Of a stretch of 64,000 nucleotides of DNA, positions 8,545 to 17,042 are shown piece after piece. The position numbers were made by a program, and so were the translations under genes. The stretch covers positions 186,001-250,000 of the forward strand of contig NZ_PVTJ01000004.1 in NCBI RefSeq assembly GCF_003002955.1, read 5' to 3'. Source of the DNA: Glycomyces artemisiae (GTDB taxonomy: Bacteria; Actinomycetota; Actinomycetes; Mycobacteriales; Micromonosporaceae). The notes below the pieces were generated by a model. It searched no databases, was not told where the DNA came from, and was given only the letters and a program-made list of their open reading frames with translations. How positions within the stretch are numbered: position 1 is the first letter of the stretch; each line of letters begins with the position of its first letter.

Positions 8545-8571
8545 CTGAAGCTGCGCTGAAGCGGCCTGAAG
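8545..8571 (+). promoter_or_regulatory. Three CTGAAG direct repeats
   Basis: CTGAAG at 8545, 8556 and 8566 (spacing 11 and 10), followed by an inverted CTTCAG at 8576. Helical-turn spacing of direct hexamers is typical of OmpR/PhoB-family response-regulator sites. The same hexamer pairs at 11 bp occur at 6128-6226. No clear downstream gene on this strand. Confidence 0.35.
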
Positions 8572-8606
8572 GCGCCTTCAGGAAGCAGGGCAGGTATTAC
8601 GGAGAA

Positions 8607-8635
8607 GGGCCCCGGGCGCTGCGCGCCCTGGGCCC
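8607..8635 (-). terminator. Terminator hairpin after amylase
   Basis: A 13-bp stem with one mismatch and a 3-nt loop, about 105 nt past the amylase stop codon on the minus strand. Confidence 0.55.
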
Positions 8636-8741
8636 GAATGCATTGCAGCCGTGGAGGACCAGTGGTCCAGGCCGCCCGCCTCGCGGGCCGGTTCAGCCGA
8701 TTCAGCCGGGTCGGCCACGCTGGCCGGGCCGGGCTGGTCGG

Positions 8742-10538
8742 TCAGGCCGTGTTCCAGGTCTGGTTCAGCGCCAGGCATCCGGCAGCGGGGACGGTGGCGG
8801 TGCGGTTGCCGATGGACTCCCAGGTGAGGCTGCCGTTGGAGCGGACGATGACGTACTTGTACTGGAACGTCGTCCCGGCCGGGACCGAGACCGTGCCCTT
8901 CCAGTACGGGTAGCCGGTGCCCGAGAGGTGCGCCGAGGCGATCGGGGTCCAGTTGCCGAGCTGCGGGATCGAGCCGACGATGTAGACCTCGTCGCCGACG
9001 CTCGTGCCGGTCACGTACGCGCTCACCTCGACGCAGTCGCCGGTGTCCCCGCCGCTGCCGCCGCCGGAGTCGTTGCCGACGTAGATCGCCAGCGCGGTCT
9101 TCGCGGCGACCGTCGCGGTGAAGGTCCCGCCGGAGACGGTGACGGTGGAGCCGGAGATGACGTCGGTGTAGGACCCGTTGGGGAGCGAGGTCGTGAACGT
9201 CTGGGTGATCGAGGAGGTCCCGGCGTTGATGACGACGTGGCCGCTGTCGCCGCGGCCGAAGGCGAGGGCGTCGCCGGAGCCCCAGGTGTTGACGACCGCG
9301 TCCCCGGCGGTGGCGGCGCGGAATCCGGCCATGCCGCTCATGTACGGGGAGCGGTGGATGCAGGTGAAGGCGTCGGAGCCGCAGTTGACGTCGGCGACGG
9401 AGCCGTCCGAGTTCAGGGGCGGGCCGGAGTGGTTGGCGGAGAAGGAGTATCCGGTGTAGGAGGCGGGGGTGCCGAACGGGTAGGCGAGCATGAAGGCCTC
9501 GCCGAGGAGGTAGTCCTGGCCGTTCTTGTAGCTCATGGTGAGCGAGCCGCGCTCGGTGTCGTGGTTGGCGACGAAGACGCCCGCGGGCGAGGTGTAGCCC
9601 CAGGAGGTGCCCATGGTGGTGAGGTAGCGGGCCTCGGAGGAGCCGTTGATGTGGTTCTTGAGGTCGTAGGAGTAGGAGAACTCCTGGACGTCGCCGATGC
9701 CGGTGTACTCGGCCTCGGTGATGGGTTCGCCCGCGGCGCCGATGACCTCCTGGACGATGTAGGGGTCGCCGTCGACGAGGTCCATGATGGCGTCGAGGTC
9801 GGTGGCGGAGATGTGCTTGGCGGCGTCGACGCGGAAGCCGGCGACGCCGAGGCTCATGAGGTCGTCGAGGTAGGCGGCGATGGTCTCGCGGACGTGGGTG
9901 GAGCCGGTGTTCAGGTCGTTGAGGCCGACGAGGTGGCACTCCTGGACTTCGGTGCGGTTCTGGTAGTTGCCGATCTCGCAGTAGTTCGAGCCGGTGTTGT
10001 GGAAGTCGTCGGCGTCGTAGCCGGCGTCGGGGTAGTAGAACTGGCGGTACTCGCTGCCGTTCCAGCCGTAGCGGGTCTGGGTGGCGGACCCGGCGGCCAT
10101 GTGGTTGATGACGACGTCGGCGATGACGCCGATGCCGTTGGCCTCGCAGGTGGCGATCATGTTCGCGTATTCGGCGCGGGTGCCGAGGCGGGACTCGATC
10201 TCGTAGCTGACGGGCTGGTAGTGGATGTACCAGGCGTCCTGTTCGCCGGAGGAGGCGTCGGTGCCGAGGATGTGCTCCTGGGGCGGGGAGGTCTGGACGT
10301 AGGTGTAGCCGGAGTCGGCGAGGGCGCCGTCGCATTCGGCGGCGATGGAGTTCCAGGTCCACTCGAACATGTTGAGGATGGAGTCGCCGCCGCCGAGGGC
10401 CGCGGCTGGGGCGAGGTCGGCGGTGGCCGCGGGGGCGTCGGGGGCGGTCTGCGGGTAGGCGGCGGCGAGCACGGCGGCCGCGGCGAGGGCGGCCCCGCCG
10501 GAGGCGGCGAGCAGCCGCCTGGCGATGGAGTGAGGCAT
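8742..10538 (-). CDS. Secreted alpha-amylase (GH13) with starch-binding CBM20
   Basis: A 598-residue exported alpha-amylase that cleaves alpha-1,4 bonds in starch. Seen: a signal peptide with RR near the start (residues about 1-30); a GH13 barrel with GIGVIADVVINH (region I), GFRVDAAKH (nucleophile Asp, about 236-240), YIVQEVIG (acid Glu, about 263) and FVANHDTER (transition-state Asp, about 326); a C-terminal beta domain; a Gly/Ser linker (SGGGSGG); and a CBM20 module with VGSIPQLGNW and YPYWKG. It resembles the Streptomyces secreted amylases. ATG 10538 has an AGGAG site; a longer start at 10568 has none. It has its own promoter and a CTTGCAG operator, and sits as an insertion in the dacB-tilS block. 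Confidence 0.95.
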   Translation of the reverse strand: MPHSIARRLLAASGGAALAAAAVLAAAYPQTAPDAPAATADLAPAAALGGGDSILNMFEWTWNSIAAECDGALADSGYTYVQTSPPQEHILGTDASSGEQDAWYIHYQPVSYEIESRLGTRAEYANMIATCEANGIGVIADVVINHMAAGSATQTRYGWNGSEYRQFYYPDAGYDADDFHNTGSNYCEIGNYQNRTEVQECHLVGLNDLNTGSTHVRETIAAYLDDLMSLGVAGFRVDAAKHISATDLDAIMDLVDGDPYIVQEVIGAAGEPITEAEYTGIGDVQEFSYSYDLKNHINGSSEARYLTTMGTSWGYTSPAGVFVANHDTERGSLTMSYKNGQDYLLGEAFMLAYPFGTPASYTGYSFSANHSGPPLNSDGSVADVNCGSDAFTCIHRSPYMSGMAGFRAATAGDAVVNTWGSGDALAFGRGDSGHVVINAGTSSITQTFTTSLPNGSYTDVISGSTVTVSGGTFTATVAAKTALAIYVGNDSGGGSGGDTGDCVEVSAYVTGTSVGDEVYIVGSIPQLGNWTPIASAHLSGTGYPYWKGTVSVPAGTTFQYKYVIVRSNGSLTWESIGNRTATVPAAGCLALNQTWNTA

Positions 10539-10570
10539 CGTTGCTCCTTGTGCAATTTCTGCCCGCAATC

Positions 10571-10577
10571 CTGCAAG
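10571..10577 (-). promoter_or_regulatory. CTTGCAG operator of MalR/Reg1 type
   Basis: Minus-strand CTTGCAG, followed by degenerate copies (ATTGCGG, ATTGCAC), between the promoter and the amylase start. In Streptomyces, repeats of this heptamer in amylase promoters are bound by the LacI-family regulator MalR/Reg1 (established knowledge). Its place just downstream of the likely transcription start fits repression. Confidence 0.6.
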
Positions 10578-10596
10578 ATGTTGCGAGCTTGGAGAG

Positions 10597-10626
10597 AGCG
10601 TAGCATCTCCGGTCCGAAACTTTCAA
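10597..10626 (-). promoter_or_regulatory. Amylase promoter
   Basis: Minus-strand TTGAAA (10621-10626) and TACGCT (10597-10602) with an 18-bp spacer, a good vegetative-sigma-type promoter about 60 nt before the amylase start codon. Confidence 0.65.
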
Positions 10627-10724
10627 GACGTTCGATATTTGAATTCGTAAGCGCGGGCTTTCGCCGGGACTGAGCGGGTTCGACCCGCTTGCGCGGGATA
10701 GTGGCGAGACGACTGCGCTCTGGA

Positions 10725-10730
10725 TAGGCT
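10725..10730 (+). promoter_or_regulatory. -10 box for metallopeptidase-tilS
   Basis: TAGGCT ends 6 nt before the ATG at 10737, leaderless pattern. Confidence 0.5.
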
Positions 10731-10736
10731 TGGACG

Positions 10737-11804
10737 ATGGCGCCGCCCGCAGGGAACCCGATGCTGCCGTCAGTCGACTGGCGGACCGCCGCGTCCTGCT
10801 CGCAGGCGTTCAGCAAGGGCGGGCCGCGCATGAGCCGCGAAGGCGCCCTCGACGTCGTCGCCGACCTCCACCGCCACGCGCAGACCGCGATCGGCCTGGT
10901 CACCGACTACACCGGGCTCGTCCCCGCGACCAGCGCGCCCGTCGACGTCGTCGACCGCATCCGCTGGAGCCGCATCAACATCGCCGGGTTCCGGCGCCTC
11001 CTCACCGGCCTCGGCGCCGACGTCGAGGAAGCGGGCGTCCCCAGCGCCGCCGCCCGGCTCACCGGCGTCCAGGCCGGCGCCGTCCTCGCGTTCCTGTCCT
11101 CGCGGGTCCTCGGCCAGTTCGAGACGTTCTCCTCCGACACCGGTCGGCTCCTGTTCGTCGCCCCCAACATCGTCGAGGTCGAGCGGCGCCTGCGCCTGCC
11201 CTCGCGCGAGTTCCGCCTGTGGATCGCCGTCCACGAGGCCGCGCACCTCACCCAGTTCACCGCCGTCCCGTGGATGCGCGGCCACTTCGAGGGCCTCATC
11301 CAGACGTTCTTCGACGCCGCCGAACCCGACCGGTCCTCCGCGGCCGGCCTCGCGCTCGCCGTGCGCCGCGCCCTCGCCTCCGCCCGCGACGACGAGCCGC
11401 AGCAGGGCCCCGGCACCGACGTCATGACCGCCGTCACCAGTCCCGAACAGCGCCAGGCGATCTCGCAGATCCAGGCGCTCATGACGCTCCTGGAGGGCCA
11501 CGCCGAGTCCGTCATGGACGGCGTCGGCCGCACCTCCATCAACCACGTCGCGCTCCTGCGCCGCCGCTTCGACCGCCGCCGCACCAACCCGACCACCTTG
11601 CAGCGGTTCCTGCGCCAGCTCCTCGGCCTCGACGCGAAGATGCGCCAGTACGCGGCCGGGCGGCGCTTCGTCGACCACGTCATGAGCGAACGGGGCCTCG
11701 ACGGGTTCAACCGCGTCTGGGACGCCCCCGCGAACCTCCCCACCGAGGCCGAGATCGACCGGCCCGAGCTGTGGACCGCGCGCGTCCTCGGAGCCCGTGG
11801 CTAA
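10737..11804 (+). CDS. Zinc-dependent metallopeptidase-like protein (DUF2342)
   Basis: A 355-residue protein of the actinobacterial zincin-like DUF2342 family, labelled coenzyme F420 biosynthesis-associated in databases but of unproven activity. Seen: HEAAH (His166-His170) as the zinc site, and EGHAESVMDGVG further on, which could give the third ligand. No signal peptide. The gene lies immediately before tilS and overlaps it by 8 bp, the conserved order in actinobacteria, so the two are co-transcribed and translation is coupled. A -10 box 6 nt before ATG suggests a leaderless message. Confidence 0.85.
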   Translation: MAPPAGNPMLPSVDWRTAASCSQAFSKGGPRMSREGALDVVADLHRHAQTAIGLVTDYTGLVPATSAPVDVVDRIRWSRINIAGFRRLLTGLGADVEEAGVPSAAARLTGVQAGAVLAFLSSRVLGQFETFSSDTGRLLFVAPNIVEVERRLRLPSREFRLWIAVHEAAHLTQFTAVPWMRGHFEGLIQTFFDAAEPDRSSAAGLALAVRRALASARDDEPQQGPGTDVMTAVTSPEQRQAISQIQALMTLLEGHAESVMDGVGRTSINHVALLRRRFDRRRTNPTTLQRFLRQLLGLDAKMRQYAAGRRFVDHVMSERGLDGFNRVWDAPANLPTEAEIDRPELWTARVLGARG

Positions 11805-12855
11805 GCTGCCGCCCGCGGTGGCGCGCCTGCGCGCCGCCGTCCGGGAGGGCCTCGACGGCCTCCCGCCCGGATCGCTCGTCCTCGTCGCCTGCTCCGGCGG
11901 GCCGGATTCCCTCGCGCTCGCCGACACCGTCGCGTTCTGCGCCCCGCGCGCGGGGCTGCGGGCCGGGCTCGTGAGCGTCGACCACGGACTCCAGGACGGC
12001 TCGGCCGAACGCGCCGCCGCAGTCGCGGACTGGGCGCTCGGGGCCGGGCTCGACCCGGCCGAGGCCGTGCGCGTCGAGGTCGGCGTGGACGGCGGGCCCG
12101 AAGGGGCCGCGCGCGCGGCCCGGTACGCGGCGCTCGACGCGGCCGCCGAACGCCACGGCGCCGCCGCGGTCCTGCTCGGGCACACCAGGGACGACCAGGC
12201 CGAGACCGTGCTGCTCGCGCTCGTGCGCGGCGCCGGGCCGCGCGGCATCGCCGGGATGCGGGCCGTGCGGGGCCGTTATCGGCGGCCGCTGCTGGGCGTC
12301 GCGCGGACCGATACGCATGCGGCGTGCGCCGAGCGGGGGCTCAAGCCCTGGGCCGACCCGCACAACGAGGACCCGCGGTTCCTGCGGTCCGCACTGCGGC
12401 CCGCGCTGGATTCGCTGGTGGCCGTGCTCGGGGAGGGCCTCGTCGCGAACCTCGCTCGGACCGCGGCGCTCGTCGGCGAGGACACCGACTACCTGGACGC
12501 GGTCGCGCTGGCCGCGCTCGATGAGTGTCGAGTTGCTGGTGCGGCGGGGGACGGCGGATCGGGCATCGGCGGGCCGGGTGCCGACGGCGGTGCGAGCGGC
12601 GATCCGAGCCGCGGGGTTTCGGACCGCGGCGAGCTGGACGCGAAGCGGCTCGCGGCGCTGCCGGGACCGGTGCGGACACGGGCGCTGCGGGCGTGGGTCC
12701 TGGAGTCGGGGGTGGACGGCGCGGAGCTGAACCACCGGCACCTCGCGGCGGTCGACGCGCTGGTCGCCGACTGGCGCGGGCAAGGGCCCGCGTTCATGCC
12801 CGGGGGCATCGAGGTCACCCGGGCGGACGGGCGCCTTCGCGCGCTACGCCCGTAG
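11797..12855 (+). CDS. tilS: tRNA(Ile)-lysidine synthase
   Basis: A 352-residue N-type ATP pyrophosphatase that converts cytidine-34 of tRNA-Ile(CAU) to lysidine so that it reads AUA. Seen: the PP-loop SGGPDS (about 32-37), SVDHGLQDGS, the LGHTRDDQAETVL motif and PHNEDPRFLRSALR. A Gly/Asp/Ser-rich insert near residues 247-275 looks disordered. GTG 11797 overlaps the upstream stop, implying translational coupling. Essential in bacteria with this decoding scheme. hpt lies convergent downstream. Confidence 0.95.
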   Translation: MAKLPPAVARLRAAVREGLDGLPPGSLVLVACSGGPDSLALADTVAFCAPRAGLRAGLVSVDHGLQDGSAERAAAVADWALGAGLDPAEAVRVEVGVDGGPEGAARAARYAALDAAAERHGAAAVLLGHTRDDQAETVLLALVRGAGPRGIAGMRAVRGRYRRPLLGVARTDTHAACAERGLKPWADPHNEDPRFLRSALRPALDSLVAVLGEGLVANLARTAALVGEDTDYLDAVALAALDECRVAGAAGDGGSGIGGPGADGGASGDPSRGVSDRGELDAKRLAALPGPVRTRALRAWVLESGVDGAELNHRHLAAVDALVADWRGQGPAFMPGGIEVTRADGRLRALRP

Positions 12856-13234
12856 GGAGAGCGTCGTCGCACCCGGTCAGCGCGGCCTTCCGGACGCCGG
12901 TCCCGGCCGCTTCATTCCGCGCACTGCGCCCGCGGGCTGCGCCGGGGCCGCGCTTCGCGCGGGGCGGCGGCGTGCGCCGTCCGGAGGGCGGGTGGGTGGG
13001 GTGGACGTATTACCATCCTGAGCCCCCACCCGCCCAGGGGAGATATAGGTGCGATCCTCCGGCGGGGGTCCGACAGTTCCGAGGCCCTCCCGGGCCGGAT
13101 GTGATCCAGTGGTTTCCGCTTATAGCGAAACTGGGAGAACTCCCAGTAAGCAGCGAACGGGGTTCTGGAACCAGACGCCGACAGTGGAATCGGGCACGGG
13201 CACGGGCACGGGAACAGGAACGGGGCGCGGAAAA
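12856..13234. other. Intergenic region with a small perfect hairpin
   Basis: About 380 bases between convergent tilS and hpt. It holds an 8-bp inverted repeat ACTGGGAG-AA-CTCCCAGT at 13130-13147, preceded by the AT-rich CGCTTATAGCG, and a short (ACGGGC)n stretch near 13194-13215. No gene is supported. Confidence 0.5.
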
Positions 13235-13257
13235 GGGCCCGCGCTCCGCGCGGGCCC
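13235..13257. terminator. Terminator hairpin after hpt
   Basis: GGGCCCGCGC-TCC-GCGCGGGCCC, a 10-bp perfect stem with a 3-nt loop, 28 nt past the hpt stop. Confidence 0.7.
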
Positions 13258-13284
13258 TCGGACGGATTCGGACGGGGTGCTCCC

Positions 13285-13899
13285 CTACTGGTACACCTCG
13301 GGGTTGAGCACGCCGATGAACGGGAGCTCGCGGTAGCGCTCGGCGTAGTCGAGGCCGTAGCCGACCACGAACTCGTTGGGGATGTCGAAGCCGACGTACT
13401 TGACCGGGATGTCGACGCGCTGCACGCCCGGCTTGCGGAGCATCGAGACCACCGAGACCGACGCCGGGCGCAGGCCTTCGAGGTACTTGAGCAGCCACGA
13501 CAGCGTGAGCCCTGAGTCGATGATGTCCTCGACGACCAGGATGTGCTTCCCGGTCACGTCGGAGTCGATGTCCTTGAGGATGCGGACCGTGCCCGACGAC
13601 GTCGTGGAGCTGCCGTACGACGACAGCGCCATGAACTCCATCTTCACGGGCACCGTCAGCGCCCGCGCGAAGTCGGCCATGAACATGACCGCGCCCTTGA
13701 ACACGCCCACGAGCAGCAGCTCGTCGGCGGTGTCGGCGTAATCCGCCGAGACCCGCGCGCCCAGCTCGGCGACCTTCGCGCGGAGCTCCTGCTCGGTGAT
13801 GATGGTGCGCTCGATCTCCCCGGCGTACCACGCCTCCGGATCGAACACCGCGTTCTGCGCCGCGGCTGACGGCACCTCGTTGACCAACTCCGACGTCAT
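13285..13899 (-). CDS. hpt: Hypoxanthine phosphoribosyltransferase
   Basis: A 204-residue type I phosphoribosyltransferase of purine salvage: hypoxanthine or guanine plus PRPP gives IMP or GMP. Seen: LLVGVFKGAVMFMADFARA, the PRPP-binding loop ILVVEDIIDSGLTLS (about residues 118-132) and the C-terminal VGYGLDYAERYRELPFIG typical of HPRT. About 18 extra N-terminal residues precede the core. It precedes ftsH divergently; in many actinobacteria hpt and ftsH run in the same direction, so the inversion is worth noting. An NCS2 purine permease occurs at 42991-44358. Confidence 0.95.
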   Translation of the reverse strand: MTSELVNEVPSAAAQNAVFDPEAWYAGEIERTIITEQELRAKVAELGARVSADYADTADELLLVGVFKGAVMFMADFARALTVPVKMEFMALSSYGSSTTSSGTVRILKDIDSDVTGKHILVVEDIIDSGLTLSWLLKYLEGLRPASVSVVSMLRKPGVQRVDIPVKYVGFDIPNEFVVGYGLDYAERYRELPFIGVLNPEVYQ

Positions 13900-14190
13900 G
13901 GAACAAGGGTGCCACCCGTTCGCTCGCGCCGCAGGCTTGGGTGGGCGAAGTCAAGCCGCCCGTGGTACTAATTACGGACTATCGGCGGGGCGGGTAAAGG
14001 GCGGCGACCGGCGCGAAGCGCCATCTTCCGGGTGCGAACGCTATAGGACGCCGATCCTTCACACCGTGTACGTTCGAGGTGTCAAAGCCTTGCGGCCAAG
14101 GAAACCCAGCAAGGCCGCAGCGAGGCCCCGCGCGCCGTGCACGACCGCGGCCCCGCTCGAATACGCGACGAACGCAGCAGGAGGAAACGA

Positions 14191-16170
14191 GTGGTCGACG
14201 CCGGGAGACCCACACCTGAGCGGAAGCGGTTCTTCCGCAGGCCGCTCGTCTGGATCGTGCTCATCGCCCTCATCGCGGTCCTCATCGGCAGCTTCTGGTC
14301 CGGCGGCTCCGACTACGACGAGGCCACCACCTCCGAAGTCCTCAAGGACATCAACGACGGCAACGTCAAGGAGGCGAACCTCCTCGACAAGGAGCAGCTC
14401 GTCCAGCTGACGCTGACCAGCGGCGACCAGGTCGAGGCCTACCTCCCCGCGGGGATGATGGAGACCGTCGCCACCGAGCTCGAAGACGCGGGCGTCAAGT
14501 TCGACACCGAGGTCAACGAGACCTCCGTGTTCGTGAGCTTCCTGCTGAGCCTGCTGCCGATCGTCCTCATCGTCCTGCTGCTGCTGTTCTTCATGTCGCA
14601 GATGCAGGGCGGCGGCTCGCGCGTCCTCAACTTCGGCAAGTCGAAGGCCAAGATGGTGTCCAAGGACACCCCGAAGACCACGTTCGACGACGTGGCCGGC
14701 GCCGACGAGGCCGTCGAGGAGCTCCGCGAGATCAAGGACTTCCTCGAAGACCCGAAGAAGTACCAGGAGCTCGGCGCGAAGATCCCGAAGGGCGTCCTCC
14801 TGTTCGGCCCGCCCGGCACCGGCAAGACGCTCCTCGCGCGCGCCGTCGCCGGCGAGGCCGGGGTGCCGTTCTACTCGATCTCCGGGTCCGACTTCGTGGA
14901 GATGTTCGTCGGCGTCGGCGCCAGCCGCGTCCGGGACCTGTTCACGCAGGCCAAGGAGAACGCGCCCGCGATCGTGTTCGTCGACGAGATCGACGCCGTC
15001 GGCCGCCACCGCGGCGCCGGCATGGGCGGCGGCCACGACGAGCGCGAGCAGACGCTCAACCAGCTGCTCGTCGAGATGGACGGGTTCGACACGAGGGGCG
15101 GCGTCATCCTCATCGCCGCCACGAACCGCCCCGACATCCTCGACCCGGCGCTCCTGCGGCCGGGCCGCTTCGACCGCCAGATCCCCGTCGACGCCCCCGA
15201 CAAGGAAGGGCGCCAGGCGATCCTGGCTGTCCACGCCAAGGGCAAGCCGTTCGTCCCCAACGTCGAGTTCGAGACGATCGCGCGCCGCACGCCGGGCTTC
15301 TCCGGCGCCGACCTGGAGAACGTCATCAACGAGGCGGCCCTGCTGACCGCCCGCCACAACGAGAAGGCGATCTCCGCAGACGCCCTCGAAGAGGCCATCG
15401 ACCGCGTCATCGCCGGACCCGAGCGCAAGGGCCGCGTCATGGGCGACGCCGAGAAGAAGATGACCGCCTACCACGAGTCGGGCCACGCGCTCGTCGCCCA
15501 CGCGCTGCCGCACGCCGCGCCCGTCCACAAGCTCACGATCCTGCCGCGCGGCCGCAGCCTCGGCCACACGCTCGTGCTGCCGACCGAGGACAAGTACACG
15601 CAGACGCGCTCGGAGATGATCGACACGCTCGCGTACGCGCTCGGCGGCCGCGCCGCCGAGGAGCTCGTGTACCACGACCCGACGACCGGCGCCTCCGACG
15701 ACATCTCGAAGGCCACCAAGGTCGCCCGCGCCATGGTCACCGAGTACGGCATGTCCTCCAAGCTCGGCGCCGTCAAGTACGGCTCCAGCGGCTCCGAGCC
15801 GTTCCTCGGCCGCGAGTACGGGCACCAGAAGGACTACTCCGACGAGATCGCGGCCCTCGTGGACGCCGAGGTCAGGGCCCTCATCGAGATCGCCCACGAC
15901 GAGGCGTACGCGATCGTCACCGAGTACCGGGACGTGCTCGACCAGATGGTCACTGAGCTGCTGGAGAAGGAGACCCTGAACCAGGAGGACCTGGAGCGGA
16001 TCGCCTCGCGCGTCGTCAAGCGCCCGCCCATGTCCCCGTTCAACGGCACCGACAAGCGCAAGCTCGGCCAGCCGCCGGTCTCCACGCCGAACGGGTCCCG
16101 CCCGGCCGACGGCCCCGACGAGGGCATCGAGGTCGGCCCCGGCACCGAGGGGCAGACGCCCCTGCCGTAA
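14191..16170 (+). CDS. ftsH: ATP-dependent zinc metalloprotease FtsH
   Basis: A 659-residue membrane-anchored AAA+ protease that degrades misfolded membrane and short-lived regulatory proteins. Seen: TM1 (about 16-33), a small periplasmic domain, TM2 (about 115-135), Walker A GPPGTGKT, Walker [12 protein letters not shown], the second region of homology around [20 protein letters not shown], and the zinc site HESGH. The last 45 residues are Pro/Gly-rich. GTG 14191 is chosen because AGGAGGAAA lies 6 nt upstream; a longer frame from 14137 lacks a site. Downstream is a 13-bp stem terminator and then folE with its own promoter. Confidence 0.97.
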   Translation: MVDAGRPTPERKRFFRRPLVWIVLIALIAVLIGSFWSGGSDYDEATTSEVLKDINDGNVKEANLLDKEQLVQLTLTSGDQVEAYLPAGMMETVATELEDAGVKFDTEVNETSVFVSFLLSLLPIVLIVLLLLFFMSQMQGGGSRVLNFGKSKAKMVSKDTPKTTFDDVAGADEAVEELREIKDFLEDPKKYQELGAKIPKGVLLFGPPGTGKTLLARAVAGEAGVPFYSISGSDFVEMFVGVGASRVRDLFTQAKENAPAIVFVDEIDAVGRHRGAGMGGGHDEREQTLNQLLVEMDGFDTRGGVILIAATNRPDILDPALLRPGRFDRQIPVDAPDKEGRQAILAVHAKGKPFVPNVEFETIARRTPGFSGADLENVINEAALLTARHNEKAISADALEEAIDRVIAGPERKGRVMGDAEKKMTAYHESGHALVAHALPHAAPVHKLTILPRGRSLGHTLVLPTEDKYTQTRSEMIDTLAYALGGRAAEELVYHDPTTGASDDISKATKVARAMVTEYGMSSKLGAVKYGSSGSEPFLGREYGHQKDYSDEIAALVDAEVRALIEIAHDEAYAIVTEYRDVLDQMVTELLEKETLNQEDLERIASRVVKRPPMSPFNGTDKRKLGQPPVSTPNGSRPADGPDEGIEVGPGTEGQTPLP

Positions 16171-16197
16171 CACCGGTAACACTGAGCGAAGTAGATT

Positions 16198-16227
16198 CGG
16201 GCCCGCCTACCTGCGTAGGCGGGCCCG
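16198..16227 (+). terminator. Terminator after ftsH
   Basis: CGGGCCCGCCTAC-CTGC-GTAGGCGGGCCCG, a 13-bp perfect stem, followed by GTGTTT. Confidence 0.75.
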
Positions 16228-16277
16228 AGTGTTTCCAGCGCGTGACGAAGCGCACTCGTATTGTCGGGGCGGAAACG

Positions 16278-16283
16278 TAAGCT
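16278..16283 (+). promoter_or_regulatory. -10 box for folE
   Basis: TAAGCT ends 7 nt before the ATG at 16291, leaderless pattern. Confidence 0.45.
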
Positions 16284-16290
16284 TGGCGCC

Positions 16291-16929
16291 ATGGCTGAAC
16301 TCGACAACCTCGCCGCGCGCCTCATCGACGGCAGGATCAACGGGAGCCCCGTCGAGAACGTGGTGGATCTGGAGCGCATCGAGGGCGCCGTGCGCGAGAT
16401 CCTCGCCGCCATCGGCGAGGACCCGGACCGGCCCGGGCTCAAGGAGACCCCCCGGCGCGTCGCCCGCGCCTACGCCGAGCTGTTCGCGGGGCTCCGCGTC
16501 GACCCGGCCGAGGTCCTCAAGACCTCGTTCGACGAGAACCACAACGAGCTCGTGCTCGTGCGCGACATCGACGTGCAGTCGTTCTGCGAGCACCACCTGC
16601 TGCCGTTCACCGGCGTCGCCCACGTCGGGTACATCCCCGGCGTCAGCGGCCAGATCGTCGGCCTCTCGAAGCTCGCACGGCTCGTCGAGGTGTACTCGCG
16701 GCGCCCGCAGGTGCAGGAGCGGCTCACCAGCCAGATCGCCGACCAGCTGTACGAGTCGCTGGAGGCGACCGGCGTCATCGTCGTCGTCGAATGCGAGCAC
16801 ACGTGCATGTCCATGCGCGGCATCAGGAAGCAGGGCTCGAAGACCATCACGTCCGCGGTCCGCGGGAGCCTCCAGTCCGACGCGCGCACCCGCGCCGAGG
16901 CGATGTCGCTCCTGCGCGGCGGCGCCTGA
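16291..16929 (+). CDS. folE: GTP cyclohydrolase I
   Basis: A 212-residue GTP cyclohydrolase I, the first step of tetrahydrofolate synthesis (GTP to dihydroneopterin triphosphate). Seen: [16 protein letters not shown], the zinc Cys and His in [38 protein letters not shown] and [14 protein letters not shown] with the second zinc Cys. ATG 16291 has a -10 box 7 nt upstream. The usual downstream folP, folB and folK are not here: a hairpin terminator and an unrelated gene follow, so folate genes are split in this genome. Confidence 0.97.
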   Translation: MAELDNLAARLIDGRINGSPVENVVDLERIEGAVREILAAIGEDPDRPGLKETPRRVARAYAELFAGLRVDPAEVLKTSFDENHNELVLVRDIDVQSFCEHHLLPFTGVAHVGYIPGVSGQIVGLSKLARLVEVYSRRPQVQERLTSQIADQLYESLEATGVIVVVECEHTCMSMRGIRKQGSKTITSAVRGSLQSDARTRAEAMSLLRGGA

Positions 16930-16964
16930 ACGGGGACGCGAGCACCCGCGCGGGGACGCGACGA

Positions 16965-16991
16965 AGGGCCGGATGCGTCGCATCCGGCCCT
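16965..16991. terminator. Bidirectional terminator
   Basis: AGGGCCGGATG-CGTCG-CATCCGGCCCT, an 11-bp perfect stem between convergent folE and the acidic repeat gene. Confidence 0.7.
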
Positions 16992-17042
16992 CGCGTATGG
17001 AAGGACTGAGGCCAGGGGTGTCCGGTCTCAAGCACCCGGTTG

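Noticed and set aside
8643..10673. Long plus-strand frame opposite the amylase gene
   Set aside because: It is the Val/Gly/Ala/Asp-rich complement of a certain gene, as expected in GC-rich DNA; no ribosome site or family motif.
14059..16182. Long minus-strand frame opposite ftsH
   Set aside because: Low-complexity antisense shadow of ftsH; all conserved motifs are on the plus strand.
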